A stretch of 64,000 nt of DNA from Setoptus koraiensis (lineage: Eukaryota > Arthropoda). Positions 33,371 to 45,618 of the stretch are shown in pieces. The notes under the pieces are model-generated. The model made no database searches, was not told the DNA's origin, and saw nothing but the letters and a program-made list of their open reading frames with translations. Position 1 is the first letter of the stretch. The number at the start of each line of letters is the position of its first letter. A program made the position numbers and the translations under genes. The stretch is taken from NCBI GenBank assembly GCA_048013815.1, contig CM106586.1, positions 9,920,001 to 9,984,000 of the forward strand, given 5' to 3'.

Positions 33371-34435
33371 TACCTGTGTAAAGTTTGCAATTGTCTGCGG
33401 CCACTTCCGGCGCGGCCGATCCACTTTCGCTGCGGCGCCCGGCGGCGCCCGGGTTGCCGCTAATGAGCCCGGCTAATGCTGCCGACTACAATGCCAGTAC
33501 TACGCCACTACAAAGCCGCCACAATCAGACGCAACACAATGCCACTGCAATGGGACCAACCGAGGTAATTAGCCGCATTGTTGCTCCCATTAGCGTCAGG
33601 CCGGGCATTGCAGTGTATGGCGGTGGCCCGGTATTGTACGGTTGTGTTGTTGCGGCGGCCACAGCAGCGGCCCGACACCGACAATTGGCAGCACTGCCAG
33701 CCGACCGGCCGGGGGTGACGTCGCGTTTCACTGCGGTGCGCACTGTACCGTGAGCGGCGCATTATGCAAATTGTGGCCAAATTGGCCAAATTGGCCAAAT
33801 TGGCCGGCAGCGGCCCGACTCGGCGGCGCCGCAATGTCTCGCGACTCCCGGGTCGCGACTCTCGAGTCGAGAGGCCGCCAAAATGCCGGCCGGAGCGTTG
33901 CCGCATCAGCACCGGAAGTGGCCATGCGGTTTCCCAGGCTGACGTTTGCAGTAGCTGACATTGGCGGGTCCGGTGGCGTGTTATGGTGGAACCGAAGGCG
34001 GACACCCGAACGGGCACTCGATTGGGTGCGCCCTCTCTCTCTCTCGTTTGTTTCAATTGGCCGAGTGTTGCGAATTTGCGCATTTGTCAATTTGTCAATT
34101 TGCGACATTTGTCGCTGGTGGCCGTCTGCTTGCACTAGAATCGGCCGGAGTCGGCCGGAATTGGCTCGTTAGATTTGTCGCTTGTTGGCCGAGGTCGCGA
34201 TTGGCGTCGCGCCCAAGCGACAGAGCACAAACAATGGACCGCACCGTGCCGCAACAATGCGCCCCCGTGCGGTGTGTCGCGTCGGCCGGTACGGCCGCCC
34301 GTCATTACGGTTGTAGTGCATTATGTAATTATGCCGTATGTTTACATGCATAATTATTGCATTTGCCAGTATATTTATCATGTGGCCGATTTATTATATG
34401 GAATTGCGCGTATTACACGGCTTGTTGTGTTATGT

Positions 34436-34470
34436 CGCCATAAGAATGCATAATATGGATGCTTATGGCG
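34436..34470. repeat. Imperfect 15-bp inverted repeat
   Basis: CGCCATAAGAATGCA on the left pairs with TGGATGCTTATGGCG on the right with two mismatches and a short AT-rich loop. Confidence 0.7.
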
Positions 34471-34534
34471 GGTTGTTGCGATAATTTCTACATGTATCGG
34501 CGTATCGTGCGACTCGTTTGCGAGCCACTTGTTT

Positions 34535-34589
34535 GTGTGCCGATTGTGTGCCGATTGTGTGCCGATTGTGTGCCGATTGTGTGCCGATT
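34535..34589. repeat. Five perfect 11-bp GTGTGCCGATT units
   Basis: Five identical copies of GTGTGCCGATT begin at 34535, 34546, 34557, 34568 and 34579. Perfect identity suggests recent expansion; the array is a likely length polymorphism. Confidence 0.95.
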
Positions 34590-34798
34590 GTTGCCGGGCG
34601 GGGCGCCCCTGCCGGCGGTCGGCGCGACCACTTTCGGGCGGCCAAGCGGGCACTACTAGTAACAATTTACTGAATATTAGTAATGTTGCATGCATCGTTG
34701 TGTTACGTAATGCATCATGAGTGAATTATTATTATTATTATCACGATTGTATTGCAATTGCGCAGTTGCGAGTTGGCGCTGCGCGCGAGGCGCCCGCT

Positions 34799-34846
34799 CG
34801 GCGTTGGACGGCGACGGCGTTGGACGGCGACGGCGTTGGACGGCGA
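34799..34846. repeat. Three perfect 16-bp units
   Basis: CGGCGTTGGACGGCGA is repeated exactly at 34799, 34815 and 34831. Degenerate GGAATTTTCGCCGG motifs continue to about 34975. Confidence 0.9.
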
Positions 34847-36340
34847 AATTTTCGCCACTGTTCCGAGTCGGAATTTCCTACGGTTTTCGCCGCAATTTCG
34901 ACAGTTTTCGCCGGTATTCCGGGTCGGAATTTACGACAGTGTTGGCCGCAATTCCGACGGTATTCCGGCCGCGTAACGTGTATAATAGCGACAGCATAAT
35001 GGCAATAATGAGCGACAGTGTCGCGACACTTTCGCACGAATCGTACAGCCCGACAACAAAACACTGTCACTGGGGGCGACAGTGTCGTTGGGCGCAACGG
35101 CGTCAGCGCAACGCCGCCACTGTGTCCGTCGTTGGGCCGTTGATATGAGAGGTGAGTCGCGCAACGAGACTCTTGTCAGTTGCGTCATGGCAACGCCCAG
35201 ATGAAAGTCCTCCTATTACATCATACTATCGCACTTGTGAGCGACGCTTGTTTTGGGCTGTTTCGTTGGGCCGTTTCGCTGGGCCGTTTCGTTGGGCTGC
35301 TGTCAGTGGCTGGCAGTGGCTGCCGGTGGCTGTCACACTGACACTGTCAGTGTTGGCCGGCGAGACTCGGCAAGCAGCGACTCACAGCGGCCACTGTCAG
35401 GCGCACAAACGCGGCTCAGCAAACCTGAGCTCACCTGAGTTGCGTTTGTCGCTGCTCATGCGTTTGTTCAGCAACAACACACTGCGACGCCAACAACATA
35501 CTGGAAAGGCAACAACACAGTGAAAAGGCAACAGCAACAACACAGTGAACAACCAACAACAGCAACAACACGCCGGGCTAGTTAGCAGTGGCTGTCAGTC
35601 GAGAAATTGCCCAGTTGGAGGTAGCACACAGGTGAGTGAATCATCTCTCGAGCACGGCAAATGTGCACAGCAGCAGCAGCAGCAACAGTCGGCAGCAAAC
35701 ATCGCCACTCGGCAGCCATCAGCAGCGAAATATTGTTTTGTTTACCATTAGCAGCCACGGCGACGTCACTCGAACGCGATTATCCCCCGATTATCCGATA
35801 TCGTCCACCGAGTGTCCCCATTGAGTGTCCCCATTGAGTATCACCATTGAGCATCATCTATTGAGTATCGTCCATTGAGTGCCCCGTTGAGCACACATCA
35901 CACTTCAAATCAATTCGCCAGCTAGGTATTTCGGCAATTCGCCAGCGACACAAGCCCAACAGTGAGCGGCCATTTGAAGCGGCCCACAAATCAGCAAAAC
36001 ACGCCAGCAAGCGCCCCCGCACGACACACAAACACAACACACACTAATTAATTATTATAACACAGCTAATTAATTAGCTCGATTATAATTGATTGACCGA
36101 TCGACGAGCAGCGACGACAAATATCGAGGCGAAAAATTGATCGGCCCAGCGACAGCCAGCGGCAGAAAGCGGCCGACAGAGACAGCAAGAGACCCCAACA
36201 GAGCAGACACAACAAACAACAGACAACAAATAACCAACAATCAAAAATTAAGCGTCAATAGTTAATAATCAACAATCAATAATTAATAATCAATAACCAA
36301 CAATCAACAATCAATCAGTAATTGATAATAAACAGACGGC

Positions 36341-37213
36341 ATGGACTTGTTGCCCAGCGACGCGCCCTCGCCCCGGCTGTGCCACTTGATCAAGTGGCCC
36401 GACTTTGAGGGCTACGGGTTCAACCTGCACGCCGAAAAGGCCAAAATGGGCCAGTTCATCGGCAAGGTCGACGTGGACAGTCCGGCCCAAATGGCGGGCT
36501 TGCGCGAGGGCGACCGCATTATTGAGGTGAACGGCGTCAACATCAGTACAGAGAATCACCGTCAGGTGGTGGAACGCATCAAGTCGCTGGAAAAGGAAAC
36601 CAAATTGTTAGTTGTGGACCAAGACACGGATCAATGGTACAAGGACAACGATTTGATAGTCAAGTCCAGCCAGTTGAATGTTATTTATATCAAGACACCC
36701 GTGCCGCGTCCCTCGTCGGACTCGCCCAGAGCCCAGCAGCACCAGCCGCCAGCGCCCCCTGCCGCCGCCGCCGCCTCGGTCAGTCCCAATATAGCAACTG
36801 GCGTCAGTCCCAATGCCTCAATTAGTCCAAATGCCGCGGCTCCCGTCAGTGCCGGCGCGGCCCCCGTTGAGGCCGAGCAAGAGGCACAGTTTGTGGCGAG
36901 CGGTCGCCAGCAGCAGCAACAGCATCACCAACAACAACAACAACAACAGCAAGAACAACAACAGCAACAACAGTCACCAACTTCTCAGACACCAAGTGAG
37001 GGGGCGCTCGACGAGCAAGAGTCGGCGGCCAGCAACGAAACTAGAGCAGTTATTCACGTCGAGCCGGCGCACATTGTTGAGTCGCCGCAGCCGCAGCAGC
37101 AGCCCGACCACCAGTCATCGGCGGGCCAAGACCAGCCGCCTGGTCAAGAGCAACAGCAGCCGGCGACAGTGGCGCCAGTGGCGGCCGCCGACATCAAACT
37201 GAACGTCACCATG
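36341..37213 (+). CDS. Sip1: NHERF/Sip1-type PDZ scaffold, PDZ exon
   Basis: The first coding exon gives 291 residues and ends in phase 0 at a strong donor (ATG|GTAAGT). The PDZ domain is at about 12-93: RLCHLIKWPDFEGYGFNLHA with carboxylate-binding loop GYGF at 24-27, then GQFIGKVDVDSPAQMAGL and GDRIIEVNGVNI. This is the NHERF/insect Sip1 pattern. Such scaffolds bind C-terminal tails of transporters and receptors and tether them to ezrin/radixin/moesin at the cell cortex (family knowledge). After the PDZ comes YIKTPVPRP, then a long low-complexity Pro/Ala/Gln tail (His/Gln runs near 187-210). Only one PDZ is visible, against two in vertebrate NHERF1. Codons are GC-ending. The ERM-binding end is on the exon at 46269-46760. 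In-frame reading past 37213 is intron. Confidence 0.88.
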
Positions 37214-38551
37214 GTAAGTAGCTGTTGTGTGGTCACCTGTCGATACTCTCTCCTCTCTCTCTCAGTCAGAGGACTGACGCTCTCTCTCCTCTCTCGCTGA
37301 CCGACGCTCTCTCTCTCTCTGATGCGCTCGCCCTCTGATGCGCTCGCCCTCTGACGGCCGCCGACGGCCGCCGACGATCGCTCAAGATCGCCGACGGCCG
37401 CTGACAGTTTTCGGCTGACAGTTTTCGGCTGACAGTTGTTGACAGTCGTCAGCTGACTGGCGAATGGTGTCGCGGCGAGCGGCCCACTAACATGAACCAT
37501 CAATTGTAAAACGACTAAAATAACCAACGCACTCACCATTGACAGCGCCGTCTGGCATGATGTAATTTGTGTTTGCGGACAGGTGAATGCGACCGTGTCG
37601 CAACAGCGGGCACAATGGCCAACAGAGACAAGTGCAAGTGGTGGTCAGCTTTTTGCGGTGTGTGCCAAGCTTGCGTTGTTTGCGGTGGCATCATCGGCGG
37701 CATCGGCACTGATACGCTTACCGATACACTCGGCCGCAGCTCGTTGTTGTCGTTGTTGTTGTCGTTGTCGTTGTTGTCGTTGTCGTTGTCGTTGTTGTTA
37801 TTGGTGGTGTTGTTATTGGTGGTGCTGTTGTTGCTGCTGTGGCCATTGCACGGTCGTTTGTTGCGCCGGCCGCCAGCGAAAGAAGAGCTGAGAAGATTAC
37901 ATCATGCGATGATTGTCCAATCTATTCTGACATCTTTCTTTGTTGGCGCACACCGTTACTCTCTCCACTCTCCACTCTGTTGCGTAACCGTGGCTCTTTG
38001 TGCAGCAGCTGCTGCTGCTGGCGTGCTCGCTTAGCATCGCTCTAGTCTCGGTATCGCTCTGGTCGCTCGGTATCGCTCAGGTCTTAGTATCGCTCGGGCA
38101 TCGCACAGGTACCGCACAGGTACTGTTCGCATACACACAAACACATGTAGATGACCACCACTGACATGACGTAACATGACGCAACTCCCATAACTGCTAC
38201 TCCAGTGCTTAGTGTGTCTAGCCACTCAGCTGTTTCTTAACTGACAGTTGGTGTCTCACTGACAGTCTCACTAACTGTCGGTGGCGACTAAAAGGGGGCC
38301 AACTAAAAAGTGCGCCACCGCTCACGCCAACACCGAGCCAGCGAGCCCAATGAGCCGACCAGTGAGACGGCCAGTGTATCCTTTGTTGATAAGTCATGAT
38401 ATCTCTGGCGATCGAGAGATAACTCTACGAGTTGCGAGTCAACTTCTGGCTGCTTATCTCATTGTCTCCGTCGTCTTATTGTGTTTGTATCGATTGCTAA
38501 TGTTTTGATTGTCTGCTAACCTGTTGCCGGCTGGCTTACGTCATTAGATGA

Positions 38552-38601
38552 CCGTTTGCTTGCCCTAATGTCAGTTTGCTGACATTACGGCAAGTAAACG
38601 G
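38552..38601. repeat. Inverted repeat, 23-bp arms with two mismatches
   Basis: 38552-38574 pairs with 38579-38601 (21 of 23 positions) across the 4-base loop TTTG. The left arm begins CCGTTTGCTTGCC and the right arm ends GGCAAGTAAACGG. Confidence 0.85.
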
Positions 38602-38700
38602 CCCGTCGTTGCAGCTTGTTGCGGCGCTCGTCGTAACATGCCTAATGAGCGGCCGGCTGCGAACGTCTCGACAGCGTTCAGACGAGCCCAAACAGACGAG

Positions 38701-38754
38701 ACTCGGGTAACTCTCGCCGGCGATCCGTCGAGCGCCGGCGAGCGTTACCCGAGT
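38701..38754. repeat. Inverted repeat, 22-bp arms with one mismatch
   Basis: 38701-38722 (ACTCGGGTAACTCTCGCCGG...) pairs with 38733-38754 at 21 of 22 positions around a 10-base loop. It lies 100 bp from the previous hairpin. Confidence 0.88.
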
Positions 38755-39173
38755 GCCCACATCTGACTGCTTCGCTCTTCGCGAACCGAGCGCCGAGAAT
38801 CGAGAGTCGGGAATCGAGAGCCGCGAACCGAGCGGCGCTCGCATCTTTTTTCGCACTCGCCGCAGCACTTAACATAAATAACATTAGAGGAGCTAAACTG
38901 ACGGGCTTGCGCCGACGTATAAATTGCAGTGCCCGACGCCACAATTTATACATCACTTGCCATCATTAGCCAGTGACATGTTGCCGGCCGGCCGGCTCGA
39001 ACAAGCTGTAACATGTCGCAAAACATGTTGGCCAACGGCAACAAGTGGGCTCGCTCGCTAAGTGAGCGATGCCTGAGTGGAGCTTATTGTTGCTTTTTTA
39101 TTTATCCTCATCATAGGCCGCTCTTGCGATATTGCCAGTTTACTTTTGGTGTCACCGTTGCACCGTTGCGCGG

Positions 39174-39209
39174 CTAACCGTTGAACTAACCGTTAAACTA
39201 ACCGTTAAG
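39174..39209. repeat. Three 12-bp CTAACCGTTAAA units (Myb-like sites)
   Basis: CTAACCGTTGAA, CTAACCGTTAAA and CTAACCGTTAAG follow one another. Each contains TAACCGTT, which matches the Myb recognition core (YAAC-G type). They lie in the PDZ-gene intron. Confidence 0.75.
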
Positions 39210-40925
39210 CAGGCGTCCCGACCCGTCCCGTCCCGGCTCGTCTTGCTGCGTCGGTCGGTCTGTGTGTCAGCCGTCTCCCAGTCGGTTGTTGTGTCGCTTT
39301 CAGTCGGTTGTGTCGCTTTCAGTCGGTTGCGTCGCTCCCTGTCAGTCGCGCTGCCTTCTGTCAGTGGGCCGCTGTCGCTAGTCAGCTGTTATTGTTTACA
39401 TTGGAAAGTGACACACATCGAAACGGCCGCTTCCTCCTTTTCCCGCTACCTGTGTGTGCGCTTACCTGTCTCCGGCCGATGCTCACCTGTCCGCCGGTTA
39501 CCCGTCTGCCGGTTACCTGTCCGTCGGTTGCCTGTGTGTCAGTCTAGCAGTGTTTGGCTACACACACGCTGTTGCGCAAACTTGCCGGCATCAGCTGATG
39601 GCCGGCAAAACAAGCACCGGCTGATGGCCGGCAAAACCGGCACCCATACGGCCACTTGACGGCGCCGAGCGCAGTTATATAATTATAATTTTAATTTCGT
39701 TGCATGATGCAACTTGCATCATGCGGCACCGGCCAGCGGGACGACGGCCAGCCAGCCAGCCAGCTGGTTCATTAGCCGGCCAGCCAACTAATTCATTAGC
39801 CAGACAGCCAACTGGTTCATTAGGCCCGCTGGCCGATCAGCTGACCGCAACGCACAATAACTGGTATATCACTGGCGTGCTGTAATTGCATAATTACACA
39901 CACACACACACACAGTGTGTGTGCGTCACGAGCGGCCGGTTATTGCACCTGTTTGACACATTGTTGTTGTTGTTGTTGTTGTTGTCAGTCTCGCTTGTTC
40001 AACTGACAACTGCCAGCTGATCTCGACTGCCAGCTGATCTCGACTGTCAGTGGGCCCAACTGTCAGTGAGCCCAACAGCTGTTGCTGTTGTGATCAATCA
40101 ATGCGCGCGCCGGCCACTGGTCGCCCGATGGCGGCCACTTGCTCAATGGGCGCTCATGACGACGATAAACAACAACTCGTTGTTTATGCCGGCTCAATAA
40201 TTAACTGGCTCCACAATCGAGCTTGATCGTCGCGTCTGATCGTTGGGCCTGATTGCCCGCCACCGCCGCTCGCCCGACCAAACGAGCGCCATTCGCGGGC
40301 TGCCAGCGTCTGCGAACTCGTCGCCCGTTTCCGCCAGAATCCGTCCGTTCGTTTGCGTCAATTGCGTCACTTGCGCTCACTTGCGCTCATTTGTGTCGAG
40401 CCAATTAGTGAGTGACACGCCGAATTGGCGAGACACAGCGAGCAGTATCACTGCACCCGACGGCTACACAATGACACTGTCGCCGGCTCGATCTCGCTCG
40501 CTTGCCTTTATCATTGCTTCGTTTGCTTCCCTTGCGTCGCTCGGTTTTGCGTCTCCCCGTTTTGCGTCGCTCGGCGCCACTTCCGCTTCCTTTTCGGCGC
40601 CGTTCGGCGCTGCGCGCTCTTGTTTGGCGCTCCGAGAGCGAAACTCGCTCGTTGCCGTCGGCGAGCGGACAAACTGCGGCAATTGAATTGCACCCAACGA
40701 GCCGCCTGTCGCGGCCACAAACAAGCCCGGCTCACCTTGCCCGTCGCTTTTGTGCCCGTTAGCCGGCTCATTTGAATGGGGCGCCTGTGCATTGTAGCGA
40801 GCGCCTTTGTGTGATCCGAGAACAAATTCACCTGTTCGCCGCTCGAACTGACGCAGCCGCCAACAGACGCCGCCGCCGATAGACGCCGCCGCCGATAGAC
40901 GCCGAGCGAGCGACGGGCAAACAAT

Positions 40926-40965
40926 GGGCGCCTTTGTAAGCGCCACTGGCGCTCACAAAGCGCCC
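40926..40965. repeat. Imperfect inverted repeat, about 18-bp arms
   Basis: GGGCGCCTTTGTAAGCGCC (40926-40944) pairs with GGCGCTCACAAAGCGCCC (40948-40965) with one mismatch and one unpaired base, around the 3-base loop ACT. Confidence 0.75.
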
Positions 40966-42246
40966 GCTCGCAAACCGCACCAAACTCTCGTAAGCGCGCC
41001 ACCAATTGCGTCATCCGCTGCGTCATCCATCGCGCCGTCCGATGCGCCGTCCGTTGCGTCATCCATTGCGGCATGTGTTGCGCCATTGTTTGCGGCGCCT
41101 CGGAAGCCCGCTGAGCGAGCTGAGACGGGACGAGGCGAGCTGAGATGACTCGGCGAGACTGCGAGTTTTCTCGCTGCCGCAGCAAACATTTTCCGACAGC
41201 GGATACGGCGGCGAATTCGGTTCTGGCGAGCGGCAAATTCGTTTCTGGCGAGCAGCGAATTCTGACGAGCGGCAGCCCCTCGCAGCGTCGCCGCTCGACA
41301 ACTGGGCAATTGCACCAACGGTCCGATAGCCCAACTACCCAGCGCCCGGATTGCCCGGCGCCCAGATTGCCCAGTTTGCGGGTGCGCCCAATGCCCGAGT
41401 TGCGAGAATTGGTTTATTCTCGCAATTCCCGCAGTTCCCGCGATTCCGGCGAAACTGCCGTCATGTCGTCGGAATCGCCGCCGTCATATTCCGAGAACTG
41501 GCGTCGTGTTGTCCGAGCGGTCGGAGCATCCTCGCCGCACCACCGACCAACCGTTTGTCGGTGCAGAGCACCAATCACGACACGGCCAGTTGCGTCATCG
41601 CGCATCATGCACCTCGCTGAGCGGCGGCGCCTGGGAAGCGAGCCGGCCAATTTGCGTTTGTCGGCCGTTGGCCATTAGCCGCCAGTTGGTAGTTGGCATG
41701 TTGTTGTTGTTGCTGTTGTTGTTGTTGATGCCGTTTGTTGGCCGGCGACCGCAGCGACGGAAACCGGCCGCAGTTGCGTCATGGCAGCCAGCGCGGCAAC
41801 CACGCCAACTGCGTTCGGCGAGTTGCAGCGCCCAGCCGTTCGTTTCATGCCGGCCCGGCCCGCCGCAACTCTAATTGGCCGGCTCCCGCCGACTGCGGCG
41901 TCCAGCTGGCGGGCCGGCCGCCGACGAGCGGACCGGCGAGCGGCCGCCGACAAGCGGCCCGGCCGGCCGCATCTCGCAGCGTCTGGCAGCATCATGCGGC
42001 GGCCCGACCGCCGCTGCGCCAGAATGGCTCGGCGGCCACCGCCGCAGCAGCCGGCGAGCCACGAAATTCCCAGCGAGAATTTGTATTCTTGCACTAACGC
42101 ACAAACTACGCAAGCGAGCGCCGCCCGAATGTATAAATATAAATGCGCAAATGCGTGAATAAATAATGCGGCCGGACGGCGGATTATTGCCGAGATTATT
42201 CTGGCGAGCGAGTGTGCATGCGGATAAATGCGCGCCACATCTCAAT

Positions 42247-42270
42247 GGACATGTCCGAACGGACATGTCT
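42247..42270. promoter_or_regulatory. p53-type response-element-like sequence
   Basis: GGACATGTCC at 42247-42256 and GGACATGTCT at 42261-42270 both match the p53-family half-site RRRCWWGYYY, with a 4-base spacer. The spacing allowed for p53 is 0-13. It lies in the intron of the PDZ scaffold gene. A function is inference. Confidence 0.5.
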
Positions 42271-43135
42271 AATTTGGACGGTCCAAACGTATAAATGGCC
42301 GGCCGGCCGACCGGCCGGCATCCGTAAGTGAGCCGCCGCGGTGCGGCCGACGCCGGTGATGCGCTCAATGGTCAGTGGCCATTGTCGCCACAGTGCTGAT
42401 TAAATCACTTCTCGTCGCCGGTCGGAGTTGCCTGATGCAACCGGCAACTGGCAACTGGCAACTGGCAACAACTTGCAACAAGTGGCCGGCCGGTTCCGAG
42501 GCAACATTTGCCCGCTGGCCGCAGCGAGCTCACAAACGACGACAACAACAATTATCCATTCTTCGCCACAGCGAAAAGTGCTCGTTGGCGCAATATCTCC
42601 CATTCTCGCCGTGTCCGAGTATCGCCGTGTCCGAGTCTCACCGCCAACCGGCCGCTCGCAAGCCGGCGGTCGAGCTCGCCGGCCAGACTGCGTCCGGAGT
42701 GCCCAGTTTTTGCAACTTTGGCCCGTCTCGAAACCGGCCACCGGCTCGGCGTCCGCATGAGTCCGGCTGAGTCCGCATGAGTCGCCGGCAGCGGCTATTA
42801 CGCCGGCCCATGGCGCCGTAATTGATGTTGCGCCGCACAAACGCTCGCTTCTGTGGCCACTTTGCATTGGCCACGCCGGCCGTTATTATTGTCGGCCCCA
42901 TTAGTCAGCTGATCGGGCCGACAAATAATGACACACGATGACAGCTCGCCGTTATATCGTATCATCGCTACATCATATCATCGCTTTATCGCATCATCGC
43001 TACATCACATCATCGTCATTATCGTATTGTGTTGCATTGTGCAACCGTCTCACGCGCCTCTCATCGTGCCTCGATAAGATGATCGACGCTCGATCGTGGT
43101 CGCCAGTCGATGAAAAGTCGCAGCCAGTCCGGCCC

Positions 43136-43213
43136 GATGCGACCGTGTGATGCGACCGTGTGATGCGACCGTGTGATGCGACCGTATGATGCGACTGCGT
43201 GATGCGACTGCGT
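43136..43213. repeat. Six 13-bp GATGCGACCGTGT units
   Basis: Three identical copies at 43136, 43149 and 43162, then GATGCGACCGTAT and two GATGCGACTGCGT. The variants are grouped, which indicates stepwise duplication. Confidence 0.92.
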
Positions 43214-43261
43214 GACGCAACAACACCGACAGTAACACCGACACGCAACACTCGATGTGGC

Positions 43262-43280
43262 CACTGTGATAATCACAGTG
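43262..43280. repeat. Perfect 9-bp palindrome
   Basis: CACTGTGAT and ATCACAGTG flank a single A. Confidence 0.8.
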
Positions 43281-43570
43281 TGATTGGCTGTCGCACTGGC
43301 ACATTATACGTTTATACTGTCCAAATTAGACAGTGTTTGGCCACTAGAAGCTAGTGCCGTTGTTTGCCTAGAGGTAGCGTCTTGGCGGCGAGTTGGCCGA
43401 GTGCGACTTTGGTTGCAGCAACCGTTTTGTTGGCGGGGTCGCGTAGCGTCCGTTGCTTTCGTTGCAATGTGTGTGTCGGTCTGTCGGCCCGGCGGAAACT
43501 GCCCGCTCTGCCGCTTCTGCCTGCCGGGCAACTGGCGGGTTTTCCCGACCAACTGATGGGTCTTCCCGAA

Positions 43571-43672
43571 CGACCGACTATGCCGAGCGACCGACTATGC
43601 CGAGCGACCGACTGTCCCGAGCGACCGACTCGCCCGAGCGACCGACTATGCCGAGCGACCGACTCGCCCGAG
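43571..43672. repeat. Six 17-bp CGACCGACTATGCCGAG units
   Basis: Units start at 43571, 43588, 43605, 43622, 43639 and 43656. Two variants, ACTATGCC and ACTCGCCC, alternate in the second half, suggesting that a two-unit block was copied. Confidence 0.92.
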
Positions 43673-44205
43673 CGACTGACGGCCGAGGCACGCTGGGCCA
43701 TGCGATATCTATTCGACACGGTGCGTCGTTTGACGGCGGACCGGCGCCGATTAAGTGGCCGGCGGACGCGGACAGTCGCGCTGACCTTCCCACGCTCCCC
43801 TGCGCGCTACGCTCTCGTCACTGGCTGCCCCTTGCCATCGCAAGCCGAGCTGTCAGACTGCCCGAGCGGCTCGAGCGGCTCGAACGGCTCGAACGGCCCG
43901 AACTGCGCCAGTGGCAAGCGATTCGGCTGGCTTCGAAACTCACACTCCGACATGCAAACAACATGTTTGTTATGTAACCACACACACACACACTCTCGCA
44001 AGACACTGTGAGCGCGCTCTCACAGCGAACTCTCGCCAATTGCGCACCGACTGTTGGTTACATAATAAGGCTCTCTGATTGGCAATCAGCGAGCGCCGTG
44101 TGTGGCTCAGGTGTCACCCTTGGCGATCCTCGGTTGGCTCGATTCGATCCGCTCGGTGTCGATCGGGCGGCTGCGGCCGGCCCGCCGACGGGCCGGCCGA
44201 TCAGC

Positions 44206-44300
44206 CGGTATCAGTGCAATCCGTCGGTGTCAGTGCAATCCGTCGGTGCCAGTCCAGTCCGTCGGTATCAAGCCAATCAGTCGGTATCAGTGCAATGGCG
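44206..44300. repeat. Five 19-bp CGGTATCAGTGCAATCCGT units
   Basis: Units start at 44206, 44225, 44244, 44263 and 44282, with 1-6 substitutions each and no indels. Confidence 0.9.
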
Positions 44301-45593
44301 ACGCAACAAGGGCAACGCAATTGATTGATGGCCGCTGCTGTCGATACGATCATGACGACGCGTCGTCTCGCACAAGCAACGCAAACAGCGCAACAATAAT
44401 TTATGCAATCAGCCCGGCCGAGCTAAGCGCCTGTCACTCAATAACTATCGCGCCGGCTCACCTGTAATGGGCAGCCATGGCAAGGCAGCTGCAACTCGCT
44501 GGCTGCCACTCTGGCCGCAACTCTGGCTACAACAACAACAACAGCGACAGCAACAACAGCGACAGCAACGACAGCGACAGAAATCACTTGTCAGGCTCGT
44601 TGGCAAATGGAAATTAATTGCGCCGCTCGCTACAATTGGCTGCAACGTTTAAAATCAATAACAATCTTGCTGTAACAGCCACTCGATTGTCGGCAGCTTG
44701 AGTGGCCACCTTTGCAGTTCAAGGGTCGAAAAACTCTGCCCGCCGATATCCGGCCGGGCCCGCTTGTTCGGCCGACTATCACTATTACCATTACCATTAC
44801 TATTACTATTGCTATTGCTATTGCTATCACTATTAGGCGGCGGCCCGAGCAAGGCGCCGTTCATGGCCACCGCCATCGTTGTAAATAATTGTTTTACATT
44901 TAAATCGTTGCGATATTATTAAATATCACATTTCTGACATTTGTGACTCGCAAATTGTGAGCCGATACTCGCTCGCTCTGGCCACTCTGCAATGTAGAGA
45001 CACTCTACATCTACACACGGATGGGCTCACTCTGATATGTAGATCCGACGCCGCATATTTCAGCGAATTTCAGCCAATTTCAGCGGGCTCCACAGCTCGA
45101 GCTTGCTGACAAACGTCAAGCCGATAACAAAAACAACTCGGCTGTTGTTTGGGCGATCATGATGAGCGTGATACTATTACGTGTGTGTGTGTGTTTAAAC
45201 TGAAAACCGTCGGCAAGCCCCCCAATAAACATGTCGCTACAGAGTGAATAATATAATTTATTTTGCACTCGACAGTGTGGCTGCTGCGACGTCAATCTCG
45301 GCTGTTCGACGTTAATTGTTAATTGTTTTGCCAGATCCCTGTCACCACTCAATTCTTTCTAATGCGATTGTGCACATAAAATATCCCCTTGTGTGACAAC
45401 TGTCTGTCAGCCAGCGTCGTTATTGTCTTTTTCACTTGCCAAACGCCAGCCCAATCTGACTGGCACCGCCATACAATGTTTGTATGTGCAAAGTGACTAA
45501 GCTAATCCATTATAATCAGTCCATTATAATCAGACTGATAGATCGTGACAGCGCACAAACAAGCTGCTATTGCAATTATTTAATTTACTTGAC

Positions 45594-45618
45594 AGTGGAA
45601 AATTGTCGCTTTTCCACT
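45594..45618. repeat. Perfect 9-bp inverted repeat
   Basis: AGTGGAAAA and TTTTCCACT flank the 7-base loop TTGTCGC, in the PDZ-gene intron. Confidence 0.8.

Larger units (their letters stand above)
26748..36340. other. Gene-free simple-sequence region between GH18 and PDZ genes
   Basis: An AATAAA at 27035-27040 may end the GH18 transcript. No protein family was seen in the rest. It is dominated by degenerate tandem repeats: CAGCGGCAA near 27785-27835, GAAATCCGAAATCC near 28920-28990, CAA/CGACAACAA near 32375-32490, TTGGCCAAA near 33770-33800 and CCCATTGAGTGTC near 35805-35890. Several perfect hairpins are listed separately. Exon-like donors (for example GCACAG|GTGAGT at 27300) occur without partner exons. 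The last part, roughly 35.9-36.34 kb, should include the promoter and 5' UTR of the PDZ gene. Confidence 0.55.

Noticed and set aside
37567-38034. 155-codon Leu-rich frame resembling membrane segments
   Set aside because: Hydrophobicity comes from a TTGTTGTCG repeat read in one frame; lies in the PDZ-gene intron and has no family features.
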